DNA of 64,000 bases, from NCBI GenBank assembly GCA_032622095.1, contig CP136065.1:206006151-206070150 (forward strand), in the 5' to 3' direction. Positions 11,161-22,769 of the stretch are shown in pieces. A program made the translations under genes and the position numbers. How positions within the stretch are numbered: the first letter of the stretch is position 1; each line of letters starts with the position of its first letter. The stretch is from Siphonodentalium dalli. Taxonomy: Eukaryota; Mollusca; Scaphopoda; Gadilida; Siphonodentaliidae. Below the pieces are notes generated by a model that searched no databases, was not told where the DNA came from, and was given only the letters and a program-made list of their open reading frames with translations.

Positions 11161-12206
11161 ATGCTACCAGTGTACTAGTATTGGTTATTAGTTATTGTTA
11201 TTAGTACATTCAGTTATAAAATCTTGACATGTACACACATAGTTATTATTATAGCAACTGGAGGCCTTGGCAATGGGCCTGAGTGTTAAATGTTTTATAG
11301 GCGCAACCATACCTTTAATGAAACGACTATAGTAGCTTTGTTCTCAGACAGTACTAGTACTAATAGACTGATTAGTTTAGTGCTCAAATTAGGATATCTT
11401 GGCAATTTATAATGATTGTTTGCAAATAACAGACATACTACTTTAACATAACCCAGGGGTTGTATATAACAATGACTGAACACGTAGTAAAATATAATAT
11501 GCCTATTTTCTTGTAAATTGTTTGCGCCTATTAGAAGATTAAACCTAGACCCATCGCGAATGCCTCTAGCTACCTTAAATGGGAAGTCAGAAGAAAATTG
11601 GTCACTATTTATTTAGTACTAGTACTCCCGGTATTGTAAAATGATGCATATACACTCGGTAATTTACTAATGTTTCACCTGTCAGTAAAAACACATATTC
11701 CATCAATTGGATTATGTTTGTTAAAGTGATGTGAAACACTCCGGTACTAGTAGGGTGATCAAATACAAATAATCTTTCTCAAAGCAGTTGTTCTTACAAA
11801 TATATCAAAATTGACAACATACGCCGTTGTTCTTGCAATGCAAAATGAGATTACCATTCCCTGGTATTAGACTATTAGTAATAGTACTAGTACTAGTAGT
11901 ATTAGACTAGTAACACAGACAATCAGTTTGCCAATGAGTGTATACATTTTCATTCAGAGCCTGAGAGTATCAATGTACATGTCAGTTAGTGGGGCTGATG
12001 CTATCATTGCTATGACATGGGCGGCTAGCCAATGATGCCTGATGGGCAGATATACTTACGATGGGAACATAAGATGGTTCACAGTTGGGGGTCATAATTT
12101 TCTTTGGAGTTATTTTAACATTTCAAATGACAATTGTAAGAACTAAAGAAACCCATATTACAGTAGCCTAGACGTGGAATGACTTTTTCACAATAATCTT
12201 TGTATT
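11161..12206. other. 3' non-coding part of the transposon
   Basis: No further transposase-like frame. Enriched in ACTAGT/TAGTAC triplet-like tracts (for example 11880-11910), perhaps traces of the same microsatellite that lies in the coding region. Confidence 0.55.
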
Positions 12207-12333
12207 TGCCACCCTATACTGTTATTCCGCCCGTACTGTTATTGTGTTTGAAAAAATGTGCCGCCCTGTACTGTTATTCCGCCCCGTACTGCTATTGCGT
12301 CTGACAAAATATGCCGCCCTGTACTGTTATTCC
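12207..12333. promoter_or_regulatory. Three right subterminal repeats of the transposon
   Basis: TGCC(A/G)CCCT(A/G)TACTGTTATTCC occurs at 12207, 12259 and 12312, spaced 52 and 53 bp (about five helical turns), just inside the right inverted end. A related box lies near the left end (7607). Candidate transposase-binding sites by analogy. Confidence 0.6.
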
Positions 12334-12362
12334 ACATCGTATGCTTATTTGGACTCCGAGAG

Positions 12363-12517
12363 TAATCTGCATAGAATCGCCTCATTATGAGTCCTAAATG
12401 TGACTAATACGCTCCCATTTTCGGCACATTATCGACTAGGCGATTCTAAGCAGATTATCTAACTAAAACAAGTTCTATTCTAAGCAGATAATGTTCGGAT
12501 TTTCTGGAGAAAATGCT
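12363..12517 (+). mobile_element. MITE family A, right part of the split copy
   Basis: Continues the A element interrupted at 7554, from TAATCTGCATAGAATCGCC to the degraded right end TTTCTGGAGAAAATGCTG. Confidence 0.85.
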
Positions 12518-12722
12518 GTCATAGAAGACGTTTCAGCACAGCCATGTTTAAATTTTTACATGATTAATATGCAGGCGAACAGTTTTAGGTGTAGTCATGA
12601 CTTGTGTCCTTGTATTTGATCAAAGAAGGATCCACCACAATCGAATCTGACATACTCAACGACCACTTCATTCAGCTGCCACATGGTTGTGAAAAAGTAT
12701 TCTACGATATACATTACATTTC

Positions 12723-13073
12723 CAGCCTGTTCTCCCGAAAACAAGAGCATTATCTGCTTATAATAGGACATGTTTTAGGTAGATACTCTGCTGAGAATCG
12801 CCTCATTTTGAGTCGATAATGTGCTGAAAATAAGTTTAGTCACATTATAGACTCATAATGTGGCGATTCTACGCAAACTATATGCGGCAATGACACAAAT
12901 AAGCCCACTGACGACTTTTCTGGTGAAAACATGCGTTTCATTGTGGCCCGCGCAATCAAACGAAACAACGGATAAGAGTCCATTATCTGCTTATTTCAGA
13001 ATCAAATGATCACATTATGTATATATTTCACAATATACGTCGATAATGTGCGTATTTCTGCGAGGATATGTTG
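12723..13073 (-). mobile_element. MITE family A, full-length copy
   Basis: Reverse-orientation copy from CAGCCTGTTCTCCCGAAAAC to TTTCTGCGAGGATATGTTG with all internal blocks. It lies about 200 bp from the split copy in opposite orientation, so the two could pair. Confidence 0.85.
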
Positions 13074-14605
13074 TTTGTTTCACACACAATGTAGTTTCAG
13101 ATACGTTCGGAATATATACATATATTTATAGGACTAAAACCCCGAGAGGACTCTGATGGCAGTAACTAAGCACATTTAATATGTTTCTATTACTATTATC
13201 CATAATGCTAATGGCATCGCCAACATATCTCATGTTCCGATATTGTATCACTTTATATATGCGAACACTTTAGAAGAATATTAGTATACAGTAAAATTTC
13301 TTTTACTGCTTTGGTTTTCCCTTGGAAATACATTCATCTCCAATCTGAATAACATAAATTACATTTTATTTCCCGCGAGGTTCAGAGACGTGACACCTGA
13401 AAAATGATAGGCTTGATACTTGCATATTACAAATGCATTAACGCTGTGCTATGGCAATTTCACAGATGTAAAAGCCTTGAGTCAGTACCATTAAACAACG
13501 ACCACATGTGTAAATAGCTTATGGCTTATATATAAGCGAGATCGCATAACATGCATGTTATGTTGAACGGACAAACTAGCATACGCAAGCTAATGTATCG
13601 ATACATACACTATTCGTTTTTTCACTTGTAACGCACAAATGTAAATGTTTTGCAGTAATGGTCCCTGGTGAAAGTGTCTCATTTTAAGATGGTTATCTGA
13701 AAGCCTTAACAACCAAGACATTTTCCGATGCCGGATATCAATTGTTTGGGACTACAGAAACCGTACAAATAGTAAATGCGTGGTGCAAATCGGATGGAGC
13801 ATCCATAATGGAATTCCTTCTCCGACTGCGTCATCACGTAACAATTCGAAGGGTCGTAGTGTTACATAATCAATGGAGTTTCTTTCAAGTGGTAGTGCTA
13901 TAGCTGTCGATATAATTTTCCGCTGAGATCAGAAATCATTCGATAATGTGTCGGGCATTTTATGGTCGGTGATTGTGTGTACGATTCTGCAACAATCATG
14001 CCGTATTCTGCATATTCTGCTGTGATCGTATCGATTCTTGTTTCAGAGACCGCCTAACTCAGCTTGACTTGTTAGAGTGTGCATGATTTAAGATATCTGC
14101 CCGCCGAAACGTGAGCACAATGCGTTACAGGCAATAAAATTTACACCATTCGGTGATCATTCGGTATAATGCCTAAAAGGGTTTCCTTATAGAGTGCAGT
14201 TGGGGCGATTTGAACTTTGCCAAATACAGTAATCGCGGCAATTGAAAATCAGTTCATCGTGCAGCTTCCATGCCAGTACTTGCGTCATCATATTACCAAA
14301 TCTTAGATAAGGCCAGATAAACCAAATGGTTCGTTTCTCAAGGAATGCTTCTTCCCCAAAAACATGCACACATTTCAGATGTTTAAAATGCTATAAAATA
14401 AATGAATATTATAGAAAAAATAGAATTTTACAGATGAAGTTTCTATGTCTTCATGAGTAATTGTGTTTCTACAAAACTGCATATTTGAAAGCAATGGTAC
14501 ATGTATGTGTGATTTCCAACAGACAGCTGTCCTGATTCAGTATACTGGCCACATTTACTAAATAAGGGACTCCAACATTATTTGATATATAAATATCTGG
14601 GATAC
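13074..14605. other. Unassigned DNA
   Basis: No element end, array or protein domain recognised on either strand. Confidence 0.45.
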
Positions 14606-14880
14606 AGCTTAGTTCATGGTCCCCATTGGTTCTACACCTCTTCAAGGCGGGAGATTAAGTTGACCCGGCTCAATCAATCGGATAGTCACGCTCTCTATGG
14701 TATTCCATAGTACCTTTCTGTCAGCTGTTGTATTTTGTTCCTGGTGTCTGGTTGTGTTATTTGTTCATGTAAGTTTCTTTCGTGTAATGTCTTTCGTCTT
14801 CATGACTTTTAATTGTTCAAATCTTGTAATGTTCACGCCTGTCTCACTGTGAGGAGGTACCGAGATGCTGCTATATGCAA
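14606..14880 (+). mobile_element. Retrotransposon R1, 5'-leader fragment
   Basis: Matches the leader of the longest R1 copy (29.58-30.07 kb): TCTTCAAGGCGGGAG, CCGGCTCAATCAATCGG, TTTCGTCTTCATGACTTTTA and GTTCACGCCTGTCTCACTGT occur in the same order. Truncated at both ends; no ORF1 sequence follows. Confidence 0.75.
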
Positions 14881-15031
14881 TTCAATTCTTTATTCACTCT
14901 TTTTGGTGAAACATTTGACAAGTCGAAGATGTCATAAATAACATAACATGCAATATACGACGATGACGGTCATTAAATATATACAAGTGACTGTATTGTA
15001 TTTCCTTGTACTGGCGGTGATCCCGTTAGTT

Positions 15032-15230
15032 CTAGATTTCTGACAAAATCACACAATTTGTGTATTGAAACATGATTTTAGACTGTATCAAGTTGGGGGA
15101 ACTTGTTAACAACAAAGGTATAAATCGTCCTCTCAGTGAACACATAGCGTCACAATTCATGATATAATGGTATTCGTCTCCAATTCTATCTCCTCGGCAC
15201 AATTTACAGTCTAAATGGGTAAATGGTGGC
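15032..15230 (-). pseudogene. Non-LTR retrotransposon ORF2, C-terminal fragment
   Basis: The minus strand reads HLDCKLCRGDRIGDEYHYIM then NCDAMCSLRGRFIPLL and ends ILSEI before a stop. The C-x2-C-x7-to-9-E-x-H-x3-to-5-C pattern (CKLC...DEYHYIMNC) is the cysteine motif at the C-terminus of many non-LTR ORF2 proteins, after the reverse transcriptase domain. No RT domain is attached on this strand. Confidence 0.75.
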
Positions 15231-15574
15231 TTCTACATATGAACATAGCCATAGACATCCTTCAGAGACATCCGTCATAGACGTGTTATTTAAATAACGT
15301 TCGGCTCTAAAGTCAGTGTTTAAAACGTTATATAGAACATATACTCATATAATTTACTCGTTTGCACCAATCTTTTAAGTGACCAACGAACTTTTAACGG
15401 ATTCTCGCACGATGATTCAATACCTCCGCACTTGTATGCACCATGGGCACAGGTAATAATGGTCAGTGTTCGCAGGGAAGTAGCACTACCGAGATATATT
15501 CAGTAATAGCACAGAAGATATCCCAAAGGCCGACAGTACTCGTACGACTGTTGAATACTCGAAAACACAAATCT

Positions 15575-15940
15575 TTCAACAAGATGTCGCGGATACTTTC
15601 AGAAAACTAAAATCAAGAAAGTCTGCTGCATCAGACCATATGACGGCATATCATCTCAAATGTGTGATGATTATTTTATGTACTGCCTACAGTTATTGTT
15701 GAATGCGATTGTCAAACATGGTCAACTTCCACCAGATATGCCGACGGTCGTGACTCTGGTACCTAGCTAGCTGTACTGAAAAACAAAACGGGTAGTATTT
15801 CCGACAAAGAAAACTATTGCTGTCATCTACAAACTTAAATGTGCTGGAAATGATTCCAATTATTTATATACAACTCACAATCAATTTGGATTAAAGAAAG
15901 GTAATTCAAACGGTGGATGTGTATTTGCATTAAATAGGCA
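15575..15940 (+). pseudogene. Non-LTR retrotransposon reverse transcriptase fragment
   Basis: Three shifted frames read in order: ADTFRKLKSRKSAASDHMTA, then LLLNAIVKHGQLPPDMPTVV, then KTGSISDKENY and YTTHNQFGLKKGNSNGGCVF. These correspond to the N-terminal RT blocks of non-LTR elements (the K-S-x-G-x-D segment, the LP-x-x-x-K/T-x-x-x-V-x-L-x-P segment, DxxNY, and the Q-F-G-F-K-x-G-x-S-T block). The catalytic Y-x-D-D motif was not found. At least two frameshifts and internal stops show it is dead. Confidence 0.78.
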
Positions 15941-15961
15941 ATTTGATATATCGAAAGCCCC

Positions 15962-16040
15962 ATGTGGGCCCGGGGTAGAATAGACCTATCGCCCCACTGC
16001 GAGGGATAAGAATCCGCTAATGTGGCACACTATTTGCCAG
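15962..16040 (+). mobile_element. Retrotransposon R1, 5'-head fragment
   Basis: GTGGGCCCGGGGTAGAATAG followed by CCGCCCCACTGCGAGG and TAATGTGGCAC, the first ~75 bp of R1. It follows the RT fragment directly, but nothing shows they belong to one insertion. Confidence 0.7.
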
Positions 16041-17577
16041 ATTACGTTGTTCGTTTGCCAACTGGAAATAAGATTTGCCAAATATTTCCGATATACCACA
16101 GCTGCCTTGCTATCGAGGAATTATCTACTGTTTTAATATCGATAGTGATGGACTTATTCCGTGCAATCGGGAACGGACCAATCTTCTTGAAGCAGTGTTG
16201 TTCCAATGTGGGGATATTATTAAATTTAGCAAATGATATTTATTGATTAAAATGAAGTGCACACCAACCTTATGCAGCACATGCCCTTATGACAAACCGA
16301 CATGCAGCGCTTCATCTAGTTGAATTAATAGATAGGAGTTAACGCGAAGGTGATAACTTACACGCCAGTGTACCGTGTGATCTAAATTGTCAGTTTAAAT
16401 TAAGACAAAACAGAACCACAAGAAATATTCACCGAACGACTCACGTGGGAAAGCAATGACGGACAACTGATAAGATGCGAGCTCTGGAAATGGCGCATCT
16501 GCAGATGATGTGCGGTCCCTTGTGACTGTCCGTTGCTTCTAAACGACAAGGTGTTCGCATTCCGAATCATAGGAATTGCAGACAATTTGCCAGCGCGCCG
16601 AAGTGTCAGCAACGGTGATATATCTCGATCGCATTCCCACAGGAAGAACGCTATTCGCCGTGCATGCCAGTTCACGATGACAAATTGCCTGCAATTCCTT
16701 TCGACGTTGATACATCATGACGGCACAAAATACACGCGAGAAATCGTTTCCATTAAGAGTGCCATCCCGTTGGTCCTCAAGTGATACTAGGAACGGACTT
16801 CATGGATGTCTATACCCATTAAATAATGCACCGAAAAGTATTAGGTTCTCTAAAAGGAAACATGTTCACGCATACACGATGTTTCCGCACCTGGGTTTTC
16901 GGCATTTCATTTAAAACGTTTCTGTACTTCTAAGACGTTAAGGAACTAAGTTTTTTTTAAATGATTAGTATGCATTCGGCGAGTTTGGGATGTAGTCATG
17001 TCGACTGTCATTCCATTGTTCACATAGTTAGGAAATATCCACTACATTCGACAGACGCAACGACCAAATGATACATTCATCAGAGCGCTCATTTTCAGAT
17101 TTTTAAAAGTTGAATCATATTGGAGGTCAAAGTTGGGAAGCTTTCGTTTTAGGTTGGTTTCTTTTGTCAGATTAAGATAATTTTATATTTTCACAACTTC
17201 CTTTGAACTAATTAATTGGCCTTTAATGTGCCACTGTCAATTCGTACACAATTCAATGTTCGATAATAACCATTCCTTGCAAATGGCGTCCAAACTCTAA
17301 GCTTTACTTTTAATAATTAATGAGTTGTCTAACTGTTAATATCACTGTGGTGATAAGATATGTTACAATGTAAACCTGTTAATCCTATGCCACGACATTA
17401 ACCCTATCTATACTCAATGGACCCTCACTCAGTTAAAACGTGTTCATGGGAATGGTCTATTATACATTTGGAGGGATATTAAAGAGGTAAAAGCAGACGA
17501 CAGATAAATAAAAGTGCAGAAGGACCCATATTTATTAACCTATTATCCGAACATATCCTATGGGATAACTACTCATC
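16041..17577. other. Unassigned DNA, possible weak ORF2 remnants
   Basis: A plus-strand segment near 16147-16230 reads DGLIPCNRERTNLLEAVLFQ, which looks protein-like but was not assigned. The stretch 16950-17095 resembles 12545-12690 (TTAGTATGCA, GTAGTCATG blocks), suggesting another unnamed dispersed repeat. Confidence 0.35.
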
Positions 17578-17970
17578 CAACATATCATCGCGCAAATATG
17601 CACATAATCAACCTATAATGTGAAATACGCAAACAATCGACCTATAATGTGAAACATGTATATAATGTGATTATTTGATTATGAAATAAGCAGATAATGT
17701 GGTCATATCCGTTAATAGTTTTCTGGCGTGGGCCACAATGAAAACACATATTAAACAGCGTACACTTGAAATGTCGTGAGTTGGCTTATTTGTATCATTG
17801 TCCGCACATAATCTGCTTATAAATCTCCTCACTATGAGTCGATAGTATGACTAAACGTTCTCATTTTCAGAACATTGCCGACTCAAAATTAGACGATTCT
17901 TAGAAGATTATCTACCTAAAACAATGATATTTTAAGCAGATAATGTGCGGGTTTTAGGGAGAACCGACTG
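17578..17970 (+). mobile_element. MITE family A, longest copy
   Basis: CAACATATCATCGCGC to GGGAGAACCGACTG. It carries an internal ~36-bp duplication of the AATCGACCTATAATGTGAAA segment near its left end. Flanks ACTCATC and ACTCACC suggest a 7-bp target duplication with one change. Confidence 0.85.
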
Positions 17971-18530
17971 ACTCACCAATGATGCTTTAGTATAGAACGG
18001 ATTAAATCACACACCTGTACTTTCCGTACAATAAGAGCGTGTTAGTCTTTTTTAAATGTGACATTTAGTCATTTCCACGTTATTGCAACCGGAATTCCGA
18101 TTGTATTGTGTACACCTATTCTTATTAATGGAAACTCAATAGTTATTACTGTAAATAAAAACTAATTCACAAACAGTGCTCAACATTTGTTCAACCCGAA
18201 ATCAGCTTTGCCAAACAGCTATTGCTACCAATATGCATTATATATCTTATGTTATGATTGCACATTCCACGTCAATTTTACTTCGAGCGAACTCTGTTGG
18301 GGGGAGGGGGCGATTATCAGCATGTGGCAAAACTCGCACAGTGAGTTCAGAACCCCCTTTAAAATTATATACATGTATGTCATTGCGGGCGCGCGTTTAA
18401 TTTGTTCGCTGTTTTGTTTGTGACTAGATATCACACGGACAACCCCATGAAGTAAATAGACCTGGAACCTTGGGAAGGCCAGAATAAATTATAAAACTAT
18501 ATTGTTCATCGGACGGCAACACCCTTCTAC
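17971..18530. other. Unassigned DNA
   Basis: Includes a short G-rich tract (18298-18312). No gene recognised. Confidence 0.45.
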
Positions 18531-18534
18531 TCAA

Positions 18535-18962
18535 AGCCACATGGCGGTTTGCGCTCCAAAAATACACATATATTCGCTTTTGAATTTGAAATAGGTCGAT
18601 AAATATCTTAACTACCTTTCTACGAGCATTATGTAACACAAAAACACGCATTGAAGTAATGATAAATACAAGTTTATACAACTGTGAATGCGGTGTTTGG
18701 GTCCCAAACCAAAAAACCACCGGTTGCACATGGAACAGAAAAGAGCGTTTCGTGTTAGTCCATTCCTGATATGGTAGCAATAAAGAGCGTTTATCTGCCT
18801 TCTGGCAAACAATTGAAAACGGCTGAAAAATGGCTGTGACAAGTGTTTTTCAGGGCATTTGAAGCCGGTATATCAATAGTTCGTTTATTTATCGACCTAT
18901 CGTATCCGTCGCTCCAATTTACGCAGACAAATATTTGGAGGTTCGAATGAGCAATGTCCGTT
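18535..18962 (+). mobile_element. TTAA element family E, copy 1
   Basis: AGCCACATGGCGGTTTGCGC at left to GAGGTTCGAATGAGCAATGT at right. The right end is followed by TTAA; the left site has decayed to TCAA. Internal landmarks include GGGTCCCAAA, CCTGATATGGTAGCAATAAA and TTTATCGACCTATCGTATCC. No coding capacity. Confidence 0.8.
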
Positions 18963-18965
18963 TAA

Positions 18966-19719
18966 TATATTGATTGTATTTCGAATAGAGTTATCTGCGC
19001 CCTTATGATACTTTTATCACTAATGATGTGGCCACATCATCGTACCTCATGTGTGAGCGGTGTACTACAACTATAGTTCCTTTGAACGTCGTCGCGTTCT
19101 TGTTGGTTTTCCAATAATGCTTGAACTGTTGACGTGCTTATACGTGGGACTTATAGATTCCCACTCAGATTTCAATTACTCGGCTCATATAGCGTATACC
19201 TTTCCAAGTTAGCGGCATCCTTTGGTGTGTTTATTTACTGTCTCTAATCAATTGAGCCCCGGTGTTTGATCGCTGCCGTCTCCCCCATCGTTCGAAGAAT
19301 TGTATTGGTAAATATTAGTGCGTGATTGGAACAATGGACATTAGCCTGAGTTAAAAGGATTACTGAGTATCATAGACGGGAATATTTCAAGATTACTCGT
19401 GAGCGAGGGAGTTCTCTGACAGTTCGGTTCCTTCCCACATCTATGTCGAACATAGGGAAGTCAAAAGACATGGGCTGCTTTACACGCAAACCTGCATGGG
19501 CAACATTAGCCATATGTCCACAAAAGCTCTCCGAGGCTGTTGTATCTTCTGTTAGAATATTTATTGTTCTTTGATTCTCAAGAATATTTATGGTTTCTTT
19601 GAATGTATATTTTTTTTAACAGCGGTTGATGCATGTCTATTATAAATTTTTAAATAACTTCACGTTCTGGTCATTGTATAGACTGCGATATGCTGGCTTA
19701 AATATGAAGGAACAACCTG
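18966..19719. other. Unassigned DNA
   Basis: No recognisable element or domain. Confidence 0.45.
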
Positions 19720-19915
19720 GGTCCGGGTTGGAACAAGTCAACCGCCCCACAGCGAGGAGTAAGACTCCCCGTGTGTACCACTCTGGTGACTGGGCGGATC
19801 TGGCGAGGGGTGGTGTAGGAGTTATGGTGGTACTAGGGCGATCGTTTGGCGTGATGCATCAAACGAACGACATGTAGATACGGCTTAGCTCATGGCCCAT
19901 TTCGGTGATCAGTTC
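19720..19915 (+). mobile_element. Retrotransposon R1, divergent 5'-head fragment
   Basis: GTCCGGGTTGGAACAAGTCA, CCGCCCCACAGCGAGG, GGTGTAGGAGTTATGGTGGT and GATACGGCTTAGCTCATGG follow the order of the R1 leader. Ends before the CAATCAATCGG block. Confidence 0.7.
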
Positions 19916-20022
19916 AGCTTGTTCTCATTAAAATAGCCCACATTGAACTTATTTCAATAACACAAATAACACCATATCGGCATTATTTGAATCTGATTAC
20001 GCTCTATATGAACCTAAAACGC

Positions 20023-20259
20023 CAACATATCCTCGCGCAAGTACGCACATAATCGACCTTTGATGTAAAACAGGTACATAATGTGATTATTTGATTCTGA
20101 AATAAGGAGATAATGGACTCGTACCCTTTATTTCGTTTTATGGCATGGGCCACAGTGAAAACATGCTAAAGAGTCGTGAGTTGGCTTATTTATGTCATTG
20201 TCCGCACTTAAATTGCTTAGAATCGCCTCATAATGAGTCGATAATGTGACTAAAACGCA
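20023..20259 (+). mobile_element. MITE family A, right-truncated copy
   Basis: CAACATATCCTCGCGCAAGT to GTGACTAAAACGC, then similarity stops. An R1-like segment begins within about 20 bp, which may mark the truncating event. Confidence 0.8.
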
Positions 20260-20274
20260 TTACTGCATAATATA

Positions 20275-20840
20275 GTTGTGTTCGCTCTCTGTCGTTTGAA
20301 GTTTTATCTTCCGTGTAGCCATATTTGCTTTTGGTGTCATGTTCTATTCAGTTTATTTAATTGTTCTTTACATTTTTAATAACGTTCTGTTCTCGCCTGT
20401 CTCAATGTGAAGAGGTAGGGGCCCAGTGGGGGGCTTCTCTGGGTACAATCATGCAGTAGCTAAACAGGTCACATATCCAGATACGCACCATTAATTGGCC
20501 CGACCAATAGTTAAGTGTAGTCCGATGTGGCTTCTGGTCTAATTGTCGAACATGTATATTTACCATACGGCTATAAACAACAAGATGGTGTCGATCGTAG
20601 AAGTGACGATTCGCAAAGATACTGATGTATGACTCCAGTACTTGATTTTTAGATTCAACCCTAGTGTTAAAAGGCGCTCCTGTTATATCAGTGATATGAT
20701 AAATGTATTTCTGGGCAATTTATATATGTCAATCCAATCAGGACTGGGTCATCAAATGTCTCTCTCCTGATAGAATGTTCAAAGAAAATTCGATATGACG
20801 CTGTTCTTCAGTTGACAACTCCTATGTTGTTTACTGCTAA
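20275..20840 (+). pseudogene. Retrotransposon R1, decayed leader and ORF1
   Basis: TTCTCGCCTGTCTCAATGTG, AGTCCGATGTGGCTTCTGG and TCAGGACTGGGTCATCAAAT then GACGCTGTTCTTCAGTTGAC align in order with the longer R1 copies but with many differences. No open frame survives; the zinc-knuckle region is absent. Confidence 0.6.
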
Positions 20841-20933
20841 TACGGCCGTAAAATATTGCCTGACATGGCTCCACAGGGAGTCAGAAATATACATATACTG
20901 TCAAAAATCGTTTTTCGTAAAAAGCTATAAAAC

Positions 20934-21367
20934 CAACATATCCTTGCACATATGCGCACATAATCGACCTATAAAGTGAAATAGGTACATAACGTGATTA
21001 TTTGATTCTGAAATAAGCAGACAATGGAGTCGTATCCGTTATTTCGTTTTATGGGCCACATTGAACGGGCCACATTTTACGGGCCACATTTTACGGGCCA
21101 CATTGAACGGGCCACATTGAACGGGCCACATTTTACGGGCCACATTGAAAGCTTACACCTGAAATGTAGTGAATTGGCTAATTTGTGCCATTATGCGCAC
21201 ATAATCTGCTTAGAAATGCCTTATTATGAGTCGATAATGTGACCTAAACACTCTCATTTTCAGCACATTATCAATTCAAAATGAGACCGATTCTCAGCAG
21301 ATTATATGAACATAAAACAAGTTTTATTATAAGCAGATAATGTGCGCATTTTCGGAAGATCAGGCTG
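20934..21367 (+). mobile_element. MITE family A with an internal short tandem array
   Basis: CAACATATCCTTGCAC to CGGAAGATCAGGCTG with all family blocks. The single GGGCCACAGTGAA segment of other copies has expanded here into a short array (21052-21148). Flanks ATAAAAC / ATTAAAC suggest the target duplication. Confidence 0.85.
21052..21148 (+). repeat. 16-bp tandem array inside an A element
   Basis: Six units of about 16 bp, ACGGGCCACATTGA or ACGGGCCACATTTT variants, in place of one GGGCCACAGTGAAAA segment found in sister copies. It shows recent local expansion. Confidence 0.9.
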
Positions 21368-21453
21368 ATTAAACAGATATGTTCTGGTCGTCAACCGGTC
21401 CCAACACCGCCGAAATTGAAGGTTGGACACATGAAGTTACAATTGACTACATT

Positions 21454-21680
21454 TGTGCCACCAATTTGTACTACTACGTAATTTGGAAGCAGGAACAAAT
21501 ATGTTGACAAATACAGGGAATATTGATATACCGGCTTCAAAAACTCTGGAAAATACTTGCCATGTTCACAGCCATTATCCAGCTGTTTTCCATTTTTCGC
21601 GCAGAGGTGATACAAAGGCTCATTATTTCTTCTCTATAAGGAATATGCATACACGGACGCTCTATAAGGAATAGGCATAC
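21454..21680 (+). repeat. Weak dispersed repeat shared with 58.7 kb
   Basis: The stretch ending TTCCATTTTTCGCGCAGAGGTGA resembles 58720-58915 (TTTCATTTTTCGCACAGAAGTG) in order of blocks. GAATATGCATACACGGACGC and CTCTATAAGGAATA are also tandemly duplicated near 21637-21690. Identity of the repeat is unknown. Confidence 0.35.
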
Positions 21681-21769
21681 ACGGATGCCCTTTTCAGTTC
21701 CACGTCGTGCACAGGACTGGTGTTTGTTTGTGACCCAAATTCCGTGTTCAATGTTATAATCTGTATACT

Positions 21770-22090
21770 CAACATATCCTCACGCAATACGCACATAATC
21801 GACATATAATGTGAAATTGGTACATGTGATTATTTGACTCGGAGACAAGTAGATAATGGAGTCATAGTCGTTATTTCGTTCAATGCGTGGGCCACAGTGA
21901 AAAACATGTTACAGAGCGTGCATCTGAAAAGTCATATGTTGGCTTTCTTGTCGCATTATCCACACATAATATGCTTAGAATTGCCTCATTATGAGTCGAT
22001 AGTGTGACTAAACTGTTGTCAAAATGAGGCTATTCTAAGCAGATTATATCTACCTAAAACATGTTCTGTATAAGCAGATGATACATGGGG
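21770..22090 (+). mobile_element. MITE family A, copy with decayed right end
   Basis: CAACATATCCTCACGCAATA to about AGCAGATGATACATGGGGAG. Internal blocks are present, but the last ~15 bp no longer match the family end. Confidence 0.75.
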
Positions 22091-22582
22091 AGTATTAAAA
22101 AATTTGCAGGAAGGTATGCCGGGGTGGTGGGTGGGTGGCCGAGGTGCAATAAACGCGTTTTTTAAATGTTTACTAAAGACCTTTTGTGCCCTTATATGAC
22201 ATCTGTAACAGTTTAAAACATAAGAATTTATAACTACAAAAACACCTTATTTTTTTTACTGGGACCTATTATGGGCCTTAGTAGAGATGACATTGAGCTA
22301 TATGGCATGTTGCATATGGGGAGGTGGGGTGAACAAATTCCTTCCCGACACCCTTCGGAAAGGAGATTCGAGAAATGAAAACTGAAATAAATAAACTTGT
22401 CTTGATGTAACTAAAGACTCGGGGTACTCTGGCGGATGTTCTAATGGTATTAGTTTTTCAAAAATTGTAATTAAAAAAATAATATAAAATTGGTTTTGTT
22501 AAATTGAGCAAGGAATTCAATCTTTAAAAAAAATATATTCAAATAATATATATATATATCAAAATGTTTCAAAAGGGCAAAA
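22091..22582. other. Unassigned AT-rich DNA
   Basis: Contains G-rich GGTGGTGGGTGGGTGG near 22120 and a (TA)n tract near 22540-22555. No gene recognised. Confidence 0.5.
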
Positions 22583-22769
22583 GTAATGCCCTAAATAATC
22601 GACTCCTTAACCACATCAGAATTATATGGGTACTTTTTTGGGACTTAGTCGGAAATATGGCTTGTTGTCATCCATCGGAAAGGTCTCACAGAACTTTCCG
22701 ATGAATGGCAATAAGCCATATTACCCATAATTATGTTGTGGTTAAGGAGTCGATTATTTAGGGCATTAC
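22583..22769. mobile_element. Hairpin MITE family D, copy 1
   Basis: Ends GTAATGCCCTAAATAATCGA and its inverse, with CTCCTTAACCACA arms continuing inward; the interior also folds (CATCGGAAAG against CTTTCCGATG). Other copies start CAGTAATGCC after TA, which fits a pogo-like non-autonomous element. Confidence 0.8.

Larger units (their letters stand above)
7555..12362 (+). mobile_element. Complete 4.8-kb pogo/Jerky-like DNA transposon
   Basis: Terminal inverted repeats of 24 bp with 3 mismatches: CTCTCAGGGTCCAAATAAGC at 7555 against CTCTCGGAGTCCAAATAAGC read in reverse from 12362. It is flanked on both sides by TA (7553-7554, 12363-12364), the target duplication of the Tc1/mariner/pogo group. 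Removing it restores an uninterrupted A element, which fixes both ends. Inside are a subterminal palindrome (7582-7600), a 320-bp tandem duplication upstream of the coding region, a TATATAAA box, a decayed DDE transposase on the plus strand, a long 3' non-coding part and three 22-bp subterminal repeats. Ends starting CTCTC rather than CAGT are unusual for pogo relatives. The copy is inactive because the coding region is broken. Confidence 0.88.
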
